This document shows, piece after piece, positions 35,601 through 48,428 of a DNA stretch of 64,000 nucleotides. The first letter of the stretch is position 1. Every line of letters starts with the position of its first letter. Below the pieces are notes generated by a model. The model was not told the origin of the DNA and searched no databases. It worked only from the letters and a program-made list of their open reading frames with translations. This DNA is from Chondrosia reniformis (Eukaryota; Porifera; Demospongiae; Chondrillida; Chondrillidae): assembly GCA_947172415.1 (NCBI GenBank), contig OX359192.1, forward strand, positions 3,164,501-3,228,500. The letters run 5' to 3'. The position numbers and the translations under genes are program-made.

Positions 35601-38600
35601 TGTACAAAAAACTGGTTCATATCTACTATATAAAACTAGTACATTTAACTAGTACATAGAATTAGTACTTACAACCAGCTAATTCAGCTTGTACATATAA
35701 GTAGTACATATGCCTAGTACATACACATATATATAGTATATATAAATAGTACGTACAACTAGTATATATAACTAGTACAAACAACTAGTACATACACCCA
35801 GTACATACAATTGTAACGAGTACGTATAAGTAGTATATACAACTAGTGCATACAATTAGTACACACAAATAGTACATACAGCTAGTAAATATAACTAGTA
35901 CATACTACTAGTACATAAAACTAGTACATACAACTGGTACATAAACCTAGTACATATAAAGAGTACACCCAACTAGTTCATAAAACTAGTTCATACAACT
36001 AGTACATGCAACAAGTATCTAGTACATACAACTAGAACCTACCTAGTACATAGTATAAATAGTACAAGAATCAACAACTGGTACATACACATAGTACATA
36101 CAACTAGTACTTACATCTATTGCATACAACTAATACATACAACTAGACTATACAACTGTTAACTAGTACATACAACTAGTACATAAATTTAATAGTTACA
36201 ACTAGTTCATACAACTAGTAACTAGTACATATAACTAGTACCTGTGACTAGAACATACAACTAGTCCATACACATAGTACATACAACTAGTTCCTAAAGC
36301 TAGTATACAGCTAGTACAAAGTACTAGTGCATACATCTTGTACATACATCTGGTTCATATCTATTACATATAACTAGTACATACAACTAGTACATAGAAT
36401 TAGTACATATAACCAGCTAAAACAGCTTGTACATGCAAGTAGTACATATACCTAGTACAATCACATATATTTAGTATATATAAATAGTACGTACAACTGG
36501 TACACACATCCAGTATATACAAATGTAACAAGTACATATAAGTAGTACATACAACTAGTATATACAACTAGTACATAGAACAATTACACAAAACTGGTAC
36601 ATACAACTAGTACATATAACTAGTACACATAACTAGTACATACAACTAATGTCTAGTATATACAACTAGTTCCTCCCTAGTACCTAGTATAATTAGGATT
36701 AGAACCTACAACTAGTATATACTACTAGTACATACAACTAGTACATGAAACTAGTATATATAGCTAGTACATATAACTAGTACATACACATATAATTAGC
36801 ACATAAATATAGTACATACAACTAGTACATGAAACTAGTATATATAGCTAGTACATATAACTATTTCATATGACTAGTACATACACATATAATTAGCACA
36901 TAAATATAGTACACACAACTAGTGCAGAAAACTATTTCACACAAACAAACAAGTAGTTCATAGAACTAGTTTATTCCTAGTACCCAGTATATCTTGCACT
37001 ATAACCTAAAACTAGTTCAAACATCTAGTACATACAACTAGTATATACAACTGGAACATACAAATAGTACATACAACTAGTACATATAACTAGTACATAC
37101 AACAGTTACACACTACTTATGCATTCACCTAGTTCAAATAACTACTACATTCAACTATTACATACACAGCTAGGACATACAACTGGTACAAACAACTAGG
37201 TCATACAACTGGTATATACAATTAGGTCACATAACTACTTTATATAACAAGTACATACAAGTAGTTACTAGTACATATAACTATAAAGAACCTACCTAGT
37301 GCCTAGTTTAACCAGTACTAGAACCTACAACTAGTACATACAACTAGTGCACACAACTAGTTCATACAACTAGACTATACAACCATTAACTAGTACATAC
37401 AACTAATACATGCAAATTGGACATACGAATCGTACTTGCAACTAATATATACAACTACTACATATAACTGGAAGTAGAACATAAAATTAGAACATACAAC
37501 TACTACTAACAACTATTAACGAGTACATACAACTAGTACATTGAACTAGAACACACAACATGTACATGCAGCTAGTACATGCAACTTGTACATACAATTA
37601 GTCGATAAAATTAGTACATATAACTAGTACATACAAATTGGAATGAAAACATACAACCAAAACATTGAACCACTACACACAACTTGTACATAAAACTAGT
37701 AAATAGTACAATCAGCTAGGACATACAACTGGTACAAACAACTAGGTCATACAACTGGTATATACAACTAGGTCATATAACAACTTTATATAACAAGTAC
37801 ATACAAGTAGTTTCTAGTACATATAACCATAAAGAACCTACCTAGTACCTAGTTTAACCAGTACTAGAACCTACAACTAGTACATACAACAAGTGCATAC
37901 AATTAGTACACACAAATAGTACATAAAGTTAGTAATTATAACTAGTACATACTACTAGTACATATAACTGGTACATATAAACAGTTCATACAACTAGTTC
38001 ATAAAACTAGTTCATACAACTAGCACATACAACAAGTATCTAGTACATACAAAAAGAACCTACATAGTACATAGTATAACTAGCAAAAGGATCAACAACT
38101 GGTACATACACATAGTACATACAACTAGTACTAACAACTAGTACATACAACTAGAAACTAGTAAATACTCCTAGTTCATAGAACGAGTACAAAATACTAT
38201 ATAGAACATACAGCTTGAATATACATCTAGTACATAGCTAATATTAACAACTAGAATATACATACAACTATTAAATACAACTGATACATAACTAGTACAT
38301 AGAAATAGTACATACAACTAGTACATACCAAATAGTACAATCACCTAGCCCATTCAATTAGTACATACAACTAGTACATTCTACTAGTCCATAAAACTAG
38401 GACAAACAACTAGGAAATATAACTAGTACACACATCTACTACATATAACTAGTAAATACACATATACATAGTAATTATGAATAGTACTTACAACTAGTAC
38501 ATACTATTTACAATTAGGTCGTACAACTAGTTCACACAACCCTTAACTAGTACATATAACCAGTACATACAACTAGTACATACAACTAGTACATACAACT

Positions 38601-41600
38601 AGTTCATAAAACTAGTACATACAACTAGTTCATACAACTAGTATTTACAATTAGTACGTACAACTAGTTCATACAACTAGTAACTAGTACATATAACTAG
38701 TACATTCAACTAGTACATACAACTAGGACAAACAACTAGGATATATAACTAGTACATACACCAACTACATATAACTAGTAAATACAAATATACCTTATAA
38801 TTATAAATAATAAATACAACTAGTACATACAACTAGTACATACAGCTAGTGCATACAACTAGTATATATAACTAGTTCACAAACATATAACCACTACATT
38901 CATATAACTGGTACTTTTATATTGTACATACACATAGCACATATAAATAAACAGTAGATAAAAATAGTACATACATCTGCTACATTTAACTAGTACCTAC
39001 AATTTGTAAATATAAATAGAACTAGTTCATAAAACTAGTGCATACAACTAGAACATGCAATTAGTACATACCACTAGTACATCATAACAGTGCACACAAA
39101 TATTATATCCAACTAGAACATACAACTAGAACATACAACTAGTACAAACAACTAGGACATATAATTAGTACATACACCTACTATATATATCTAGTACATA
39201 CATGTATACCTAGTAAATGTAAATAGTACATACAATTAGTACATACAGCTAACGCATACAACTAGTACATATAACTAGTACACACACATATAAATAGAAC
39301 ATACAAATAGTAAATACAACTAGTACATACAACTAGTACCTACAACTAGTACATTCAACTAGTATCTAGTATATACAACTAGAACATACAACTAGTACAT
39401 AGCTAGTAATAACAACTAGTAAATACAACTAGAACATACAACTAGTACATAGCTAGTAATGACAACTAGTATATACATACAACTAGTACACAGAACTTGT
39501 ACATACAATTAGCACATGCAACTCCTTCATACAACTAATACATACAATTAGTACCTAAAACTAGTTAATATAGCTAGTTCTAGTACATATAACTAGTACA
39601 CACACCTATTACATATAACTAATGCTTAAAAATATAACTAGTTCAAATAAAAGTGAATCCACATAGTACATACAACTAGTACATAAAACTAGTAAATACA
39701 ACTGGAAACTAATGCATACAACTAGTATATATATAAAATTAGTACATTTAACCAGTATATACAACTGGTATATACATACAACTAGTTCATCCAACTAGTA
39801 CATAAAATTAATAGGTACACCTAGTTAATACAACTAGTAACTAGTACATATAACTTTTACATGCGACTAGTACATACAACTAGTACATACAAGTAGTACA
39901 TACAACTAGTGTCTAGTATATACAACTAGTACCTCCCTAGTACCTAGTATAATTAGGACTAGAACCTACAACTAGTATATACCACAAGTACATACAACTA
40001 GCACATACAACTAGTACATATAACTAGTACATATAACTATTACATATGACTAGTACATACACATATAATTAGCACATAAATATAGTACATGCAACTAGTG
40101 CAGAAAACTAGTTCACACAAACAAACAAGTAGCTCATAGAACTAGTTCATTCATTTAATTAGTACATACAACAATTACATACTACTTATACATTCAACTA
40201 GTACAAATTACTACTATATTCGATTAGTACATACTAATAGTATTGAGTACATACAACTAGTCCATACAACTAGTACATATAACTAGTACATTCAACTAGT
40301 ACATACAACTAGGACAAACAACTAGTATATATAACTAGTACATACACCAACTACATATAACTAGTAAATACACATATACCTTGTAATTATAAATAGTACA
40401 TACAACTAGTACATACAGCTAGTGCATACAACTAGTATGTATAACTGGTTCACAAACATATAACTACAACATACATTAAACTGGTACTTATAAATAGTTC
40501 ATACAAAAGGTACATACAAATAGTACATTCAACGTGAACATACAACGAGTACAAACAACTAGGATATATAACTAGTACATACACCTACTAAATACAACTA
40601 GGTCATACAAATATACCTAGTAAATGTAAATAGTACATACAACTAGTACATAAAACAAGAAATTAGTCCACACAACTAGTCCATACAACTAGTATATATA
40701 TAACACTATTACATTTAACTAGTACAGAAAACTGGTATATACATACAAAGAGTACATTCAACTAGTACATAATATTAGTATGTACAACTAGTTCACACAA
40801 CTAGTACATACAACAAATTTATAAACCTAATATATAGCTTGTACAAACAACTAGTGCATACATCTTGTACTTACAACTGGTTCATATCTAGTTCGTACAA
40901 CTAGTACATACAACTAGTACATCCAACTAGTACATACAATTAGTACATACAACTACCACATACAACTTGTACATACAACTAGCACTTAGAACTAGTAAAT
41001 ATAACTAGTATTAGTACATACAATTAGTAGATAGAATTAGTACATACAACCAGCACATACAGCTAGTACATATACCTAGTACATAAACATATAAATAGTA
41101 CATACAACTAGTACAATTACACACAACTGGTACATACAACTAGTACATACAATTAATATCTAGGACTTCAACCTACAACTAGTACATACAACTAGTATAT
41201 ACAATTAGTATAAAAACTAGTTCAAACAAACAAACAAGTAGTATATAGAACAAGTTACTTCCTAGTTCCTAGTATAACTTCTACAACTAGTTCAAAAAAC
41301 TAGTACATACAACTAGTACCTATAAATACTACATGTGATTGTTACCTACAAATAGTATCGAGTACATACAACTAATACATACAACTAGTACATATAAATA
41401 CTACATTTGATTGGAACATACAAATAGTATCGAGTTCATACAACTACTATATACAGTTAGAACATTCAACTAGTATATACAACTACTACATAAAGAGGAA
41501 ACTAGTACATACAACTAGTACATAGCTCCTACATACAACTAGAATATGCATACAACTAGTGCAAACAACTAATACATACAATTAGTACATACAACTACTA

Positions 41601-41997
41601 CATCCAACTACTACATACAACCAGTACCTACAACTAGTTGATATTACTAGTACTAGTACATAGAACTAGTACATACATCTAATATGTTAAAATAGTCCTA
41701 ACAACTAGTACATACAACTAATGCCTACTTAGTACCTAATATAACTAGTACTAGAACCTACAACTAGTACATACAGCTAGTGGATACACGTAGTAAAGGC
41801 AACTTGTACATACAACTGTTACATACAACTACTACATATAACCAGTACATACACATATAACTAGCATTTAAAATAGCACATACACCTAGTACAACCAACA
41901 AGTACATACAAAACGTATATACAACTAGTATATACGTACAACTAGTACGTTCAACTGGTATATAACTAGTACATACAACTTGTACATAGTGTAACCA
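29670..41997 (-). repeat. 13-bp satellite array, minus orientation, with ~3.2-kb higher-order period
   Basis: Long uninterrupted CATACAACTAGTA array. The landmark CAAGTAG following the CAAACAAA box occurs at 30,533, 33,760, 36,950 and 40,127 (and again at 43,374), at intervals of 3,227, 3,190, 3,177 and 3,247 bp. A second landmark, GTCTAGTATATAC before a GTACCTAG, occurs at 30,314, 36,651, 39,911 and 43,218. A tandem duplication of about 641-646 bp covers 31,080-31,720 and 31,721-32,360, and a duplicated block at about 37,165 recurs at about 37,710. No genes. Confidence 0.93.
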
Positions 41998-42086
41998 AAA
42001 GCTCTCTTAAGGTTTAGTTACCCTATAGGCTCTTTTTACAGAATAGGCATATAGCACGTAGGAAAATGGTATCCTAGATTTTTCAT
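41998..42086 (+). repeat. Fragment of the 29,421 dispersed repeat
   Basis: AAAGCTCTCTTAAGGTTTAG...TAGGCTCTTTTTACAGAATA...GATTTTTCAT matches the last 90 bp of the element at 29,421-29,669 and ends at the same base. It is therefore a 5'-truncated copy with a fixed 3' end, as retrotransposed sequences have. Confidence 0.85.
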
Positions 42087-45000
42087 AGTGTGAGTACATA
42101 AAACTAGCATATACAACTACTACATAAACAACAAACTAGTATACACATACAACTAGAACATAGCTAGTACTTACAATTAGTATATACATACAACTGGTAC
42201 CTTCAACTAGTACAAAGAATTAGTATATACAACTACTACATCCAACTACTACATACAACCAGTACCTACATCTAGTAATTATAACTAGTACCAGTACATA
42301 GTACTAGTACATACAAAAACTACATACAACTAGTATATACAACTAGAAACTAGTACATACAACTAATTCATAGAACGAGTACATACACATATACCTTGAA
42401 AATATAAATAGTACATTTAACTAGTACATACAGCTAGTGCATACAACTAGTACATATAAGTAGTACACAAACATATAACTAGTATATACAAATAGTAAAT
42501 ACAACTAGAACATACAACTAGTACGTACAACTAGTACATGCAAATAGTACATGCAACTAGTATCTAGTACATACAAGTAGAACATACAACTATTTCAAAG
42601 CTAGTACATTCAACTAGTATAAACATAAAACTAGTACACAGAACGTGTACATACAAGCAGCACATATATACAACTAGTACATATAACAAGTTGACACACC
42701 TACTATATTTAACTAGTACATACAACTGGTATATGCATACAACAAATACATACAACTAGTACATACAAGCAGCACATAAAATTCGTAGGCACCACTAGTT
42801 CATAAAATTAGTAACTAGTAAATATAATTAGTACATGCGACTAGTACATTCAACTAGTACAAACAACTAGTACATTCAACTAGTACATACAACTATGACA
42901 TATAACTAGTACATACACCTACTATATATATATGGTACATACACGTATACCTAGTAAATGTAAATAGTACATACAATTAGTATATATAGCTAGCGCATAC
43001 AATTAGTACATATAACTAGTAAACACACATATAAATAGTTCATACAAATAGTAAATACAACTGGTGCATACACGTAGTACGTACAACTAGTACATACAAC
43101 TAGTATCTAGTACATACAACTAGAACCTACAACTAGTACAGGGCTAGTATATACAACTAGTATATACATACAACTAGTACATACAACTAGTACATATAAA
43201 TAGTACATACAACTAGTGTCTAGTATATACTACTAGTACATGTGACTAGTACTTGCAACTAGTACATATAACTAGTACATATAACTATTACATTTGACTA
43301 GCACCTACACATATAATTAGTACATAAATGTAATATATACAACTAGTACAGAAAACTAGTTCACACAAACAAACAAGTAGTTCTTAGAACTAGTTCATTC
43401 CTAGTACCTAGTAAAACTTGTACTAGAACTTAAAACTAGTTAAAACATCTAATACATACACTAGTACATACAATTAGACAATAGAACATACAACTAGTAC
43501 ATACAATTAGTACATACAAAGAGTACACACAACTAGTACATATAACTAGTACATACAACAATTACCCACTACTTATACATTCAACTAGTACAAATGACTA
43601 TTACATTCGACTAGTACATACAAATAGTATTGAGTACATACAACTAGTACATACAACTAGTGCATACAAGAAGTACACACAAATAGTACCTACAGCTAGT
43701 TAATATTACTAGTTCATACGCCTAGTACATACAAATAGTATATACAAATAGCACATACAAATAGCACATACAAATAGTACATAAAAGTTGAACATAAAAC
43801 TAGTACATACAACTGGTGCCCAGAACTAGGACTTAAAACTAATTCATACAACTAGTACATAACTAGTACATACAATTAGTACATAGAACTAGTTCAAAAA
43901 ATTAGAACATACAACTACTACTCACACCTAGTATATACAATTTGTACATTTAATTAGTATATCCAAATAATACATACAACTAGTACATACAACTAGTACA
44001 TAGAAATAGGACATACGAATCGTACTTGCAACTAATAAATACAACTAGTACCTACAACTAGTACATATAACTGGAACTAATACATAAAACTAGTACATAC
44101 AACTACTACTAACAACTAGTAACGAGTACATACAACTAGTACATTGAACTAGAACGCACAACATTTACATGCAACTAGTACATGCAACTTTTATAAACAA
44201 TTAGTAGATAAAATTAGTACATACCATTAGTACATAAAACTAGTACATATGATTGGTACATATAACTAGTACATATAAAGAGTACACACAACTAGTTCAT
44301 AAAACTAGTTCATACAACTAGAACATGCAACAAGTATCTAGTACATACAAATAATATTTACCTAGTACATAGTATAACTAGTAAAAGAATCAACAACTGG
44401 TACATACACATAGTACATACAACTAGTACATATAACTAGTACTTACAACTAGAAACTAGTAAATACCACTAGTTCTTAGAATGAGTACATAATACTATAT
44501 AGAACATACAACTTGAATATACATCTAGTACATAGCTAATGTTAACAACTAGTATATAGATACAACTATTACGTACAACTGGTACATAACTAGTACATAG
44601 AAATAGTACATACTACTTGTACATACCAAATAGTACACACACCTAGCACATACAATTAGTACATACAACTAGTCCATACAACTAGGACAAACAACTAGGA
44701 CATATATCTAGTACATACATCTACTACATTTAACTAGTAAATATACATATACCTAGTTATTATTAATAGTACATACAACTAGTACATACAGCTGGTGCAT
44801 ACAACTAGTACATATAACTAGTAAACAAACATATAACCAGTAAATACATATATAACTGGCACTTAAAAATAGTACATACGCATAGTACATACAATTAGTA
44901 CATACAACAAGTACATACAACTATAAACTAGTACATACAACAAGTACATACAACTATAAACCAGTACATACAACTGGTTCATAGAAAGAGTACATAATAC

Positions 45001-46106
45001 TAGAACGTTAAACTTGTATATACAACTAGTGCATAGCTATTATTTATAACTAGTATATACATACAACTAGTACATACAACAGGTACATAACTAGGACCTA
45101 CAACTACTAAATATAACTAAGACTAGTACATAAAACTAGTGAATACAACTAGTACATACAATTATTACATACAACTAGTACATGCAACTAGCACATACAC
45201 CTACTACATATAACTAGTAAATACACATACCTTGTAATTATAAATAGTACATACAACTAGTACATAAAAGTAGTACATAAAACTAGTATCTTCTACATAC
45301 AACTAGTACCTTCCTAGCACCTAGTATAACTAGTAAAAGAACCTACCATTAGTACATACAACTAGTACATACAACTAGAACATACAACCCGTACATAGCT
45401 AGTACATACAACTAGTATATACATACAACTAGTACATACAACTAGTATCTACAACAAGTAAATATACCTAGTACTAGTCCATACAACTAGTACATACAAC
45501 TAGTACTTGCAATTAGTACATATAACTAGTACACACATCTACCACATATAACTAATACATAAAAATATAACTAGTATGTATAAATAGTACATAAACATAG
45601 TACTTACAAGTAGTTCATACAACTACTAGTACATAGAATGAGTACATAAAACTAGGACCTATAACTAGTAAACACCTACTACATATAATTAGTACATAAA
45701 TATTTAACTAGTACATATGAATAGTGCATCCATATAGTATATATAACTAGTACATAAAACTAGTACATACAACTAGAAACTAGTACATACAACTATTATA
45801 TACATAAAGCTAGTACGTTTAACTAGTTCATACAACTATTATATACAACAACTAGTTCATACAACTAGTATTTACAATTAGGTCGTACAAGTAGTTCACA
45901 CAACTATTAACTAGTACATATATATAACCAGTACATGAAACTAGTACATACAACTAGTATATACATACAACTAGTTCATACAACTAGTATTCAAAATTAG
46001 TAAATTCAATTAGTCCATACAACTAGGACAAAAACTAGGATATACATCTAGTACATACACCAACTACATATAACTAGTAAATAAACATATACCTAGTACT
46101 TATAAA
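42087..46106 (-). repeat. 13-bp satellite array, minus orientation
   Basis: CATACAACTAGTA array, with the CAAACAAACAAGTAG module at 43,362-43,380 and the CAACAACTGGTACATACAC module at 44,391. It ends at the second strand switch near 46,107. Confidence 0.95.
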
Positions 46107-47442
46107 TTGTATATACATATACTGGTTAAATGTACTAGTTTTATATATATACTAGTTGTATGTACTAGTTTCTAGTTGTATGTACTATTCATATATACTA
46201 GTTATATATAGTAGGTGTGTGTATTTGTTATATGTAGTAGGTGTGTGTACTTGTTATATGTACTAGTTGAAAGTACTAGTTGTTGGTCCTAATTGTGTAT
46301 ACACGTTCTGCGTAACAGTTGTATGTTGATACTGGTTGTATGTACCTAGTTGTATGTACTAGTTGTATGTACTAGTGTTTTGAACTAGTTGTAGGTTCTG
46401 GTACAAGTTATACTAAGAACTAGGAAGGAACTCGTTCTCTATACTACTTGTTTCTTTGTTTGAACTAGTTTTATCTGCTAATTGTATGTACTAGTTGTAT
46501 GTACTAGTTTTAGGTTCAAGTCCTAGGTACTAGGGAGGGGCTAGTTGTATGTACTAGATTCTAATTGTATGTACTAGTTGTATGTACTAGTTGTATGTAC
46601 TAATTGTATATATACACTAGTTGTATGTACTAGTTTCTAGTTGTGTGCAGTATGTGTATGTACTATTCATATATACTAGTTATATGTTTAGGTATTAGTT
46701 ATATGTAGTAGGTGTGTGTACTTGTTATATGTACTAGTTGAAAGTACTAGTTGTATGTCCTAATTGTATGTACATGTTCTGTGTACTAGTTGTATGTTTA
46801 TACTTATTGTATGTACTAGTTTTTTGAATTAGTTGTAGGTTCTGGTACAAGTTATACTAGGAACTAGGAAGGAACTCGTTCTATATACTACTTGTTTGTT
46901 TGTTTGAACTAGTTTTTTGTAGTAATTGTATATACTAGTTGTATGTATTAGTTGTAGGTTCAAGTCCTGGTTATATTAGGTACTAGGGAGGGGCTAGTTG
47001 TATGTACTAGATACTAATTGTATGTACTAGTAGTATGTACCCGTTCTGTGTAATTGTACTAGTTGTATGAACTATTTATATGTACTATTTATATGTTTAT
47101 GTACTATGTATATGTACTACTTGTATGTACTAGCTGTATGTTCTGATTGTATGTGCTAATTGTGTCTACTTGTTGTATGTACTAATACTAAATAGTTATA
47201 TTTAATAGTTTGTTGGTGTTACTTGTTTGTACAAGTTGTATGTGGTAGTTGTATTTACTAATTCTAGGTACTAGTTGGATGAACTGGTTATATGTACTAG
47301 TTGTATGCACTAGAAATGAGCCTGTTGTATGTACAAGATGTATGCACTAATTATTTGTGCTAGCTATATACTTGTTTTATGAAGTTATTGTATGTACTAG
47401 TTGTATATACTAGTTACTAGTTTTGTGAACTAGTTGCATATC
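46107..47442 (+). repeat. 13-bp satellite, plus-orientation patch with 443-bp duplication
   Basis: The orientation reverts to TACTAGTTGTATG. Two successive copies of a block of about 443 bp are visible: the AACTAGGAAGGAACTCGTTC module at about 46,420 recurs at about 46,863, and GGTTCAAGTCCT at 46,511 recurs at about 46,957. The block resembles the plus-orientation units at about 13,490-13,650 and 25,650-25,800. Confidence 0.92.
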
Positions 47443-48192
47443 AGAGAGTACGGTAGTACTCTCTATGTAGGGATGGTACGGGTTGTTTCGTTTTCCCCAT
47501 ACATTGGTATAGGAGCGAAATTCCGAATTAGGCTGAAAATCGCCAAAACGAGACTATGTAGAGTTGAATATAGAACAAACATGCTATAAATTGGCCTTGA
47601 AGGCAAGCGACCGTGTATCGTTGGCAAGCGAACGAACTTTGAAATCTCCTATTTTCGTTTTCTTCTTCTTCATCTTCTTCTTCTTCATCTTCTTCGCCCG
47701 CTGTAACTAAAAAACTATACAAGGTTTTGGACTAATTGTTAAACGAAATTATTGCAAATTTTCCGAGCTGTATTCTTTTGTAGAAGCGAGAGCGATAACG
47801 CTATTATTGAGTATGACGGTTTTCATGGCCCCAGAGTCAAGGCCTCGATAATTTCGCCATTTTAATGACGTCATATTCAGTCGAAGATTGCGAAACCAAA
47901 ATGGTATACAATTATAATTCCTAGCGCATACTCCATAAAAAGTACAGAAACTAGAAATATTAAAAATTTTCTACAAAAATAGTGAAGATGTAGGGATGGC
48001 ACAAAAAGTAGAGAAACAAGAAAGGGATGTTACACAGTGAAGTATTAGCTATACATGAATCCTACAAGCAAGGGTATTGAACGATTCATGCATAGCTAAT
48101 ACTTCACTGTGTAACATCCCTTTCTTGTTTCTCTACTTTTTGTGCCATCCCTACATCTTCACTATATTTGTAGAAAATTTTTAATATTTCTA
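47443..48192 (-). mobile_element. Family B foldback element, copy 2 (uninterrupted)
   Basis: Reverse-oriented relative of 24,112-25,245, about 750 bp. It starts with the terminal palindrome AGAGAGTAC-GGTA-GTACTCTCT (47,443-47,464) and ends with the long inverted repeat 47,952-48,192. The TTCTTC tract at 47,660-47,700 is the acidic-coding GAAGAAG run on the other strand. The minus-strand frame 47,528-47,722 would encode Glu-rich sequence but starts elsewhere in copy 1, so I do not call a gene. It lacks the family A insertion found in copy 1. Confidence 0.85.
47952..48192. repeat. Long inverted repeat, 109-bp arms
   Basis: Left arm 47,952-48,060 and right arm 48,084-48,192 are near-perfect complements around a 23-base loop (CCTACAAGCAAGGGTATTGA plus 3 bases). 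These are the homologous arms to 24,112-24,300 but longer, reaching through GTTACACAGTGAAGTATTAG. Confidence 0.92.
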
Positions 48193-48428
48193 TACTATTT
48201 ATAATTACAAGGTAAATGTGTATGTACTAGTTGTATGTAGTAGGTGTATGTACTAGTTATATGTCCTAGTTGTTTGTACTAGTTGTATGTTCTAGTTGAA
48301 TGTACTAGTTGTATGTACTATTTGTGTGTACTATTAGGATGTATTAGTTTAATGTACTAATTGCATGTACTAGTTTTATGCACTAGTTTTATGAACTAGT
48401 TATATTTATATTTACTAGTTGTAGGTAC
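48193..48428 (+). repeat. 13-bp satellite, plus orientation
   Basis: Remainder of the plus patch (ACTATTTATAATTACAAGG..., GTAGTAGGTGTATG), ending near TTGTAGGTACAACTAG, where the strand switches back. Confidence 0.9.

Noticed and set aside
47528..47722. Acidic Glu-rich ORF on the minus strand in family B copy 2
   Set aside because: The homologous GAAGAAG tract in copy 1 (about 24,985-25,035) reads GAAGAAGAATAATAATAATA, with stops. It looks like a purine microsatellite and not a conserved protein.
47443..48192. Family B as a Helitron (hairpin followed by CTGA)
   Set aside because: CTGA follows the palindrome in all copies, but it overlaps the hairpin stem. The other end lacks the expected TC start, and copy 1 is not followed by T.
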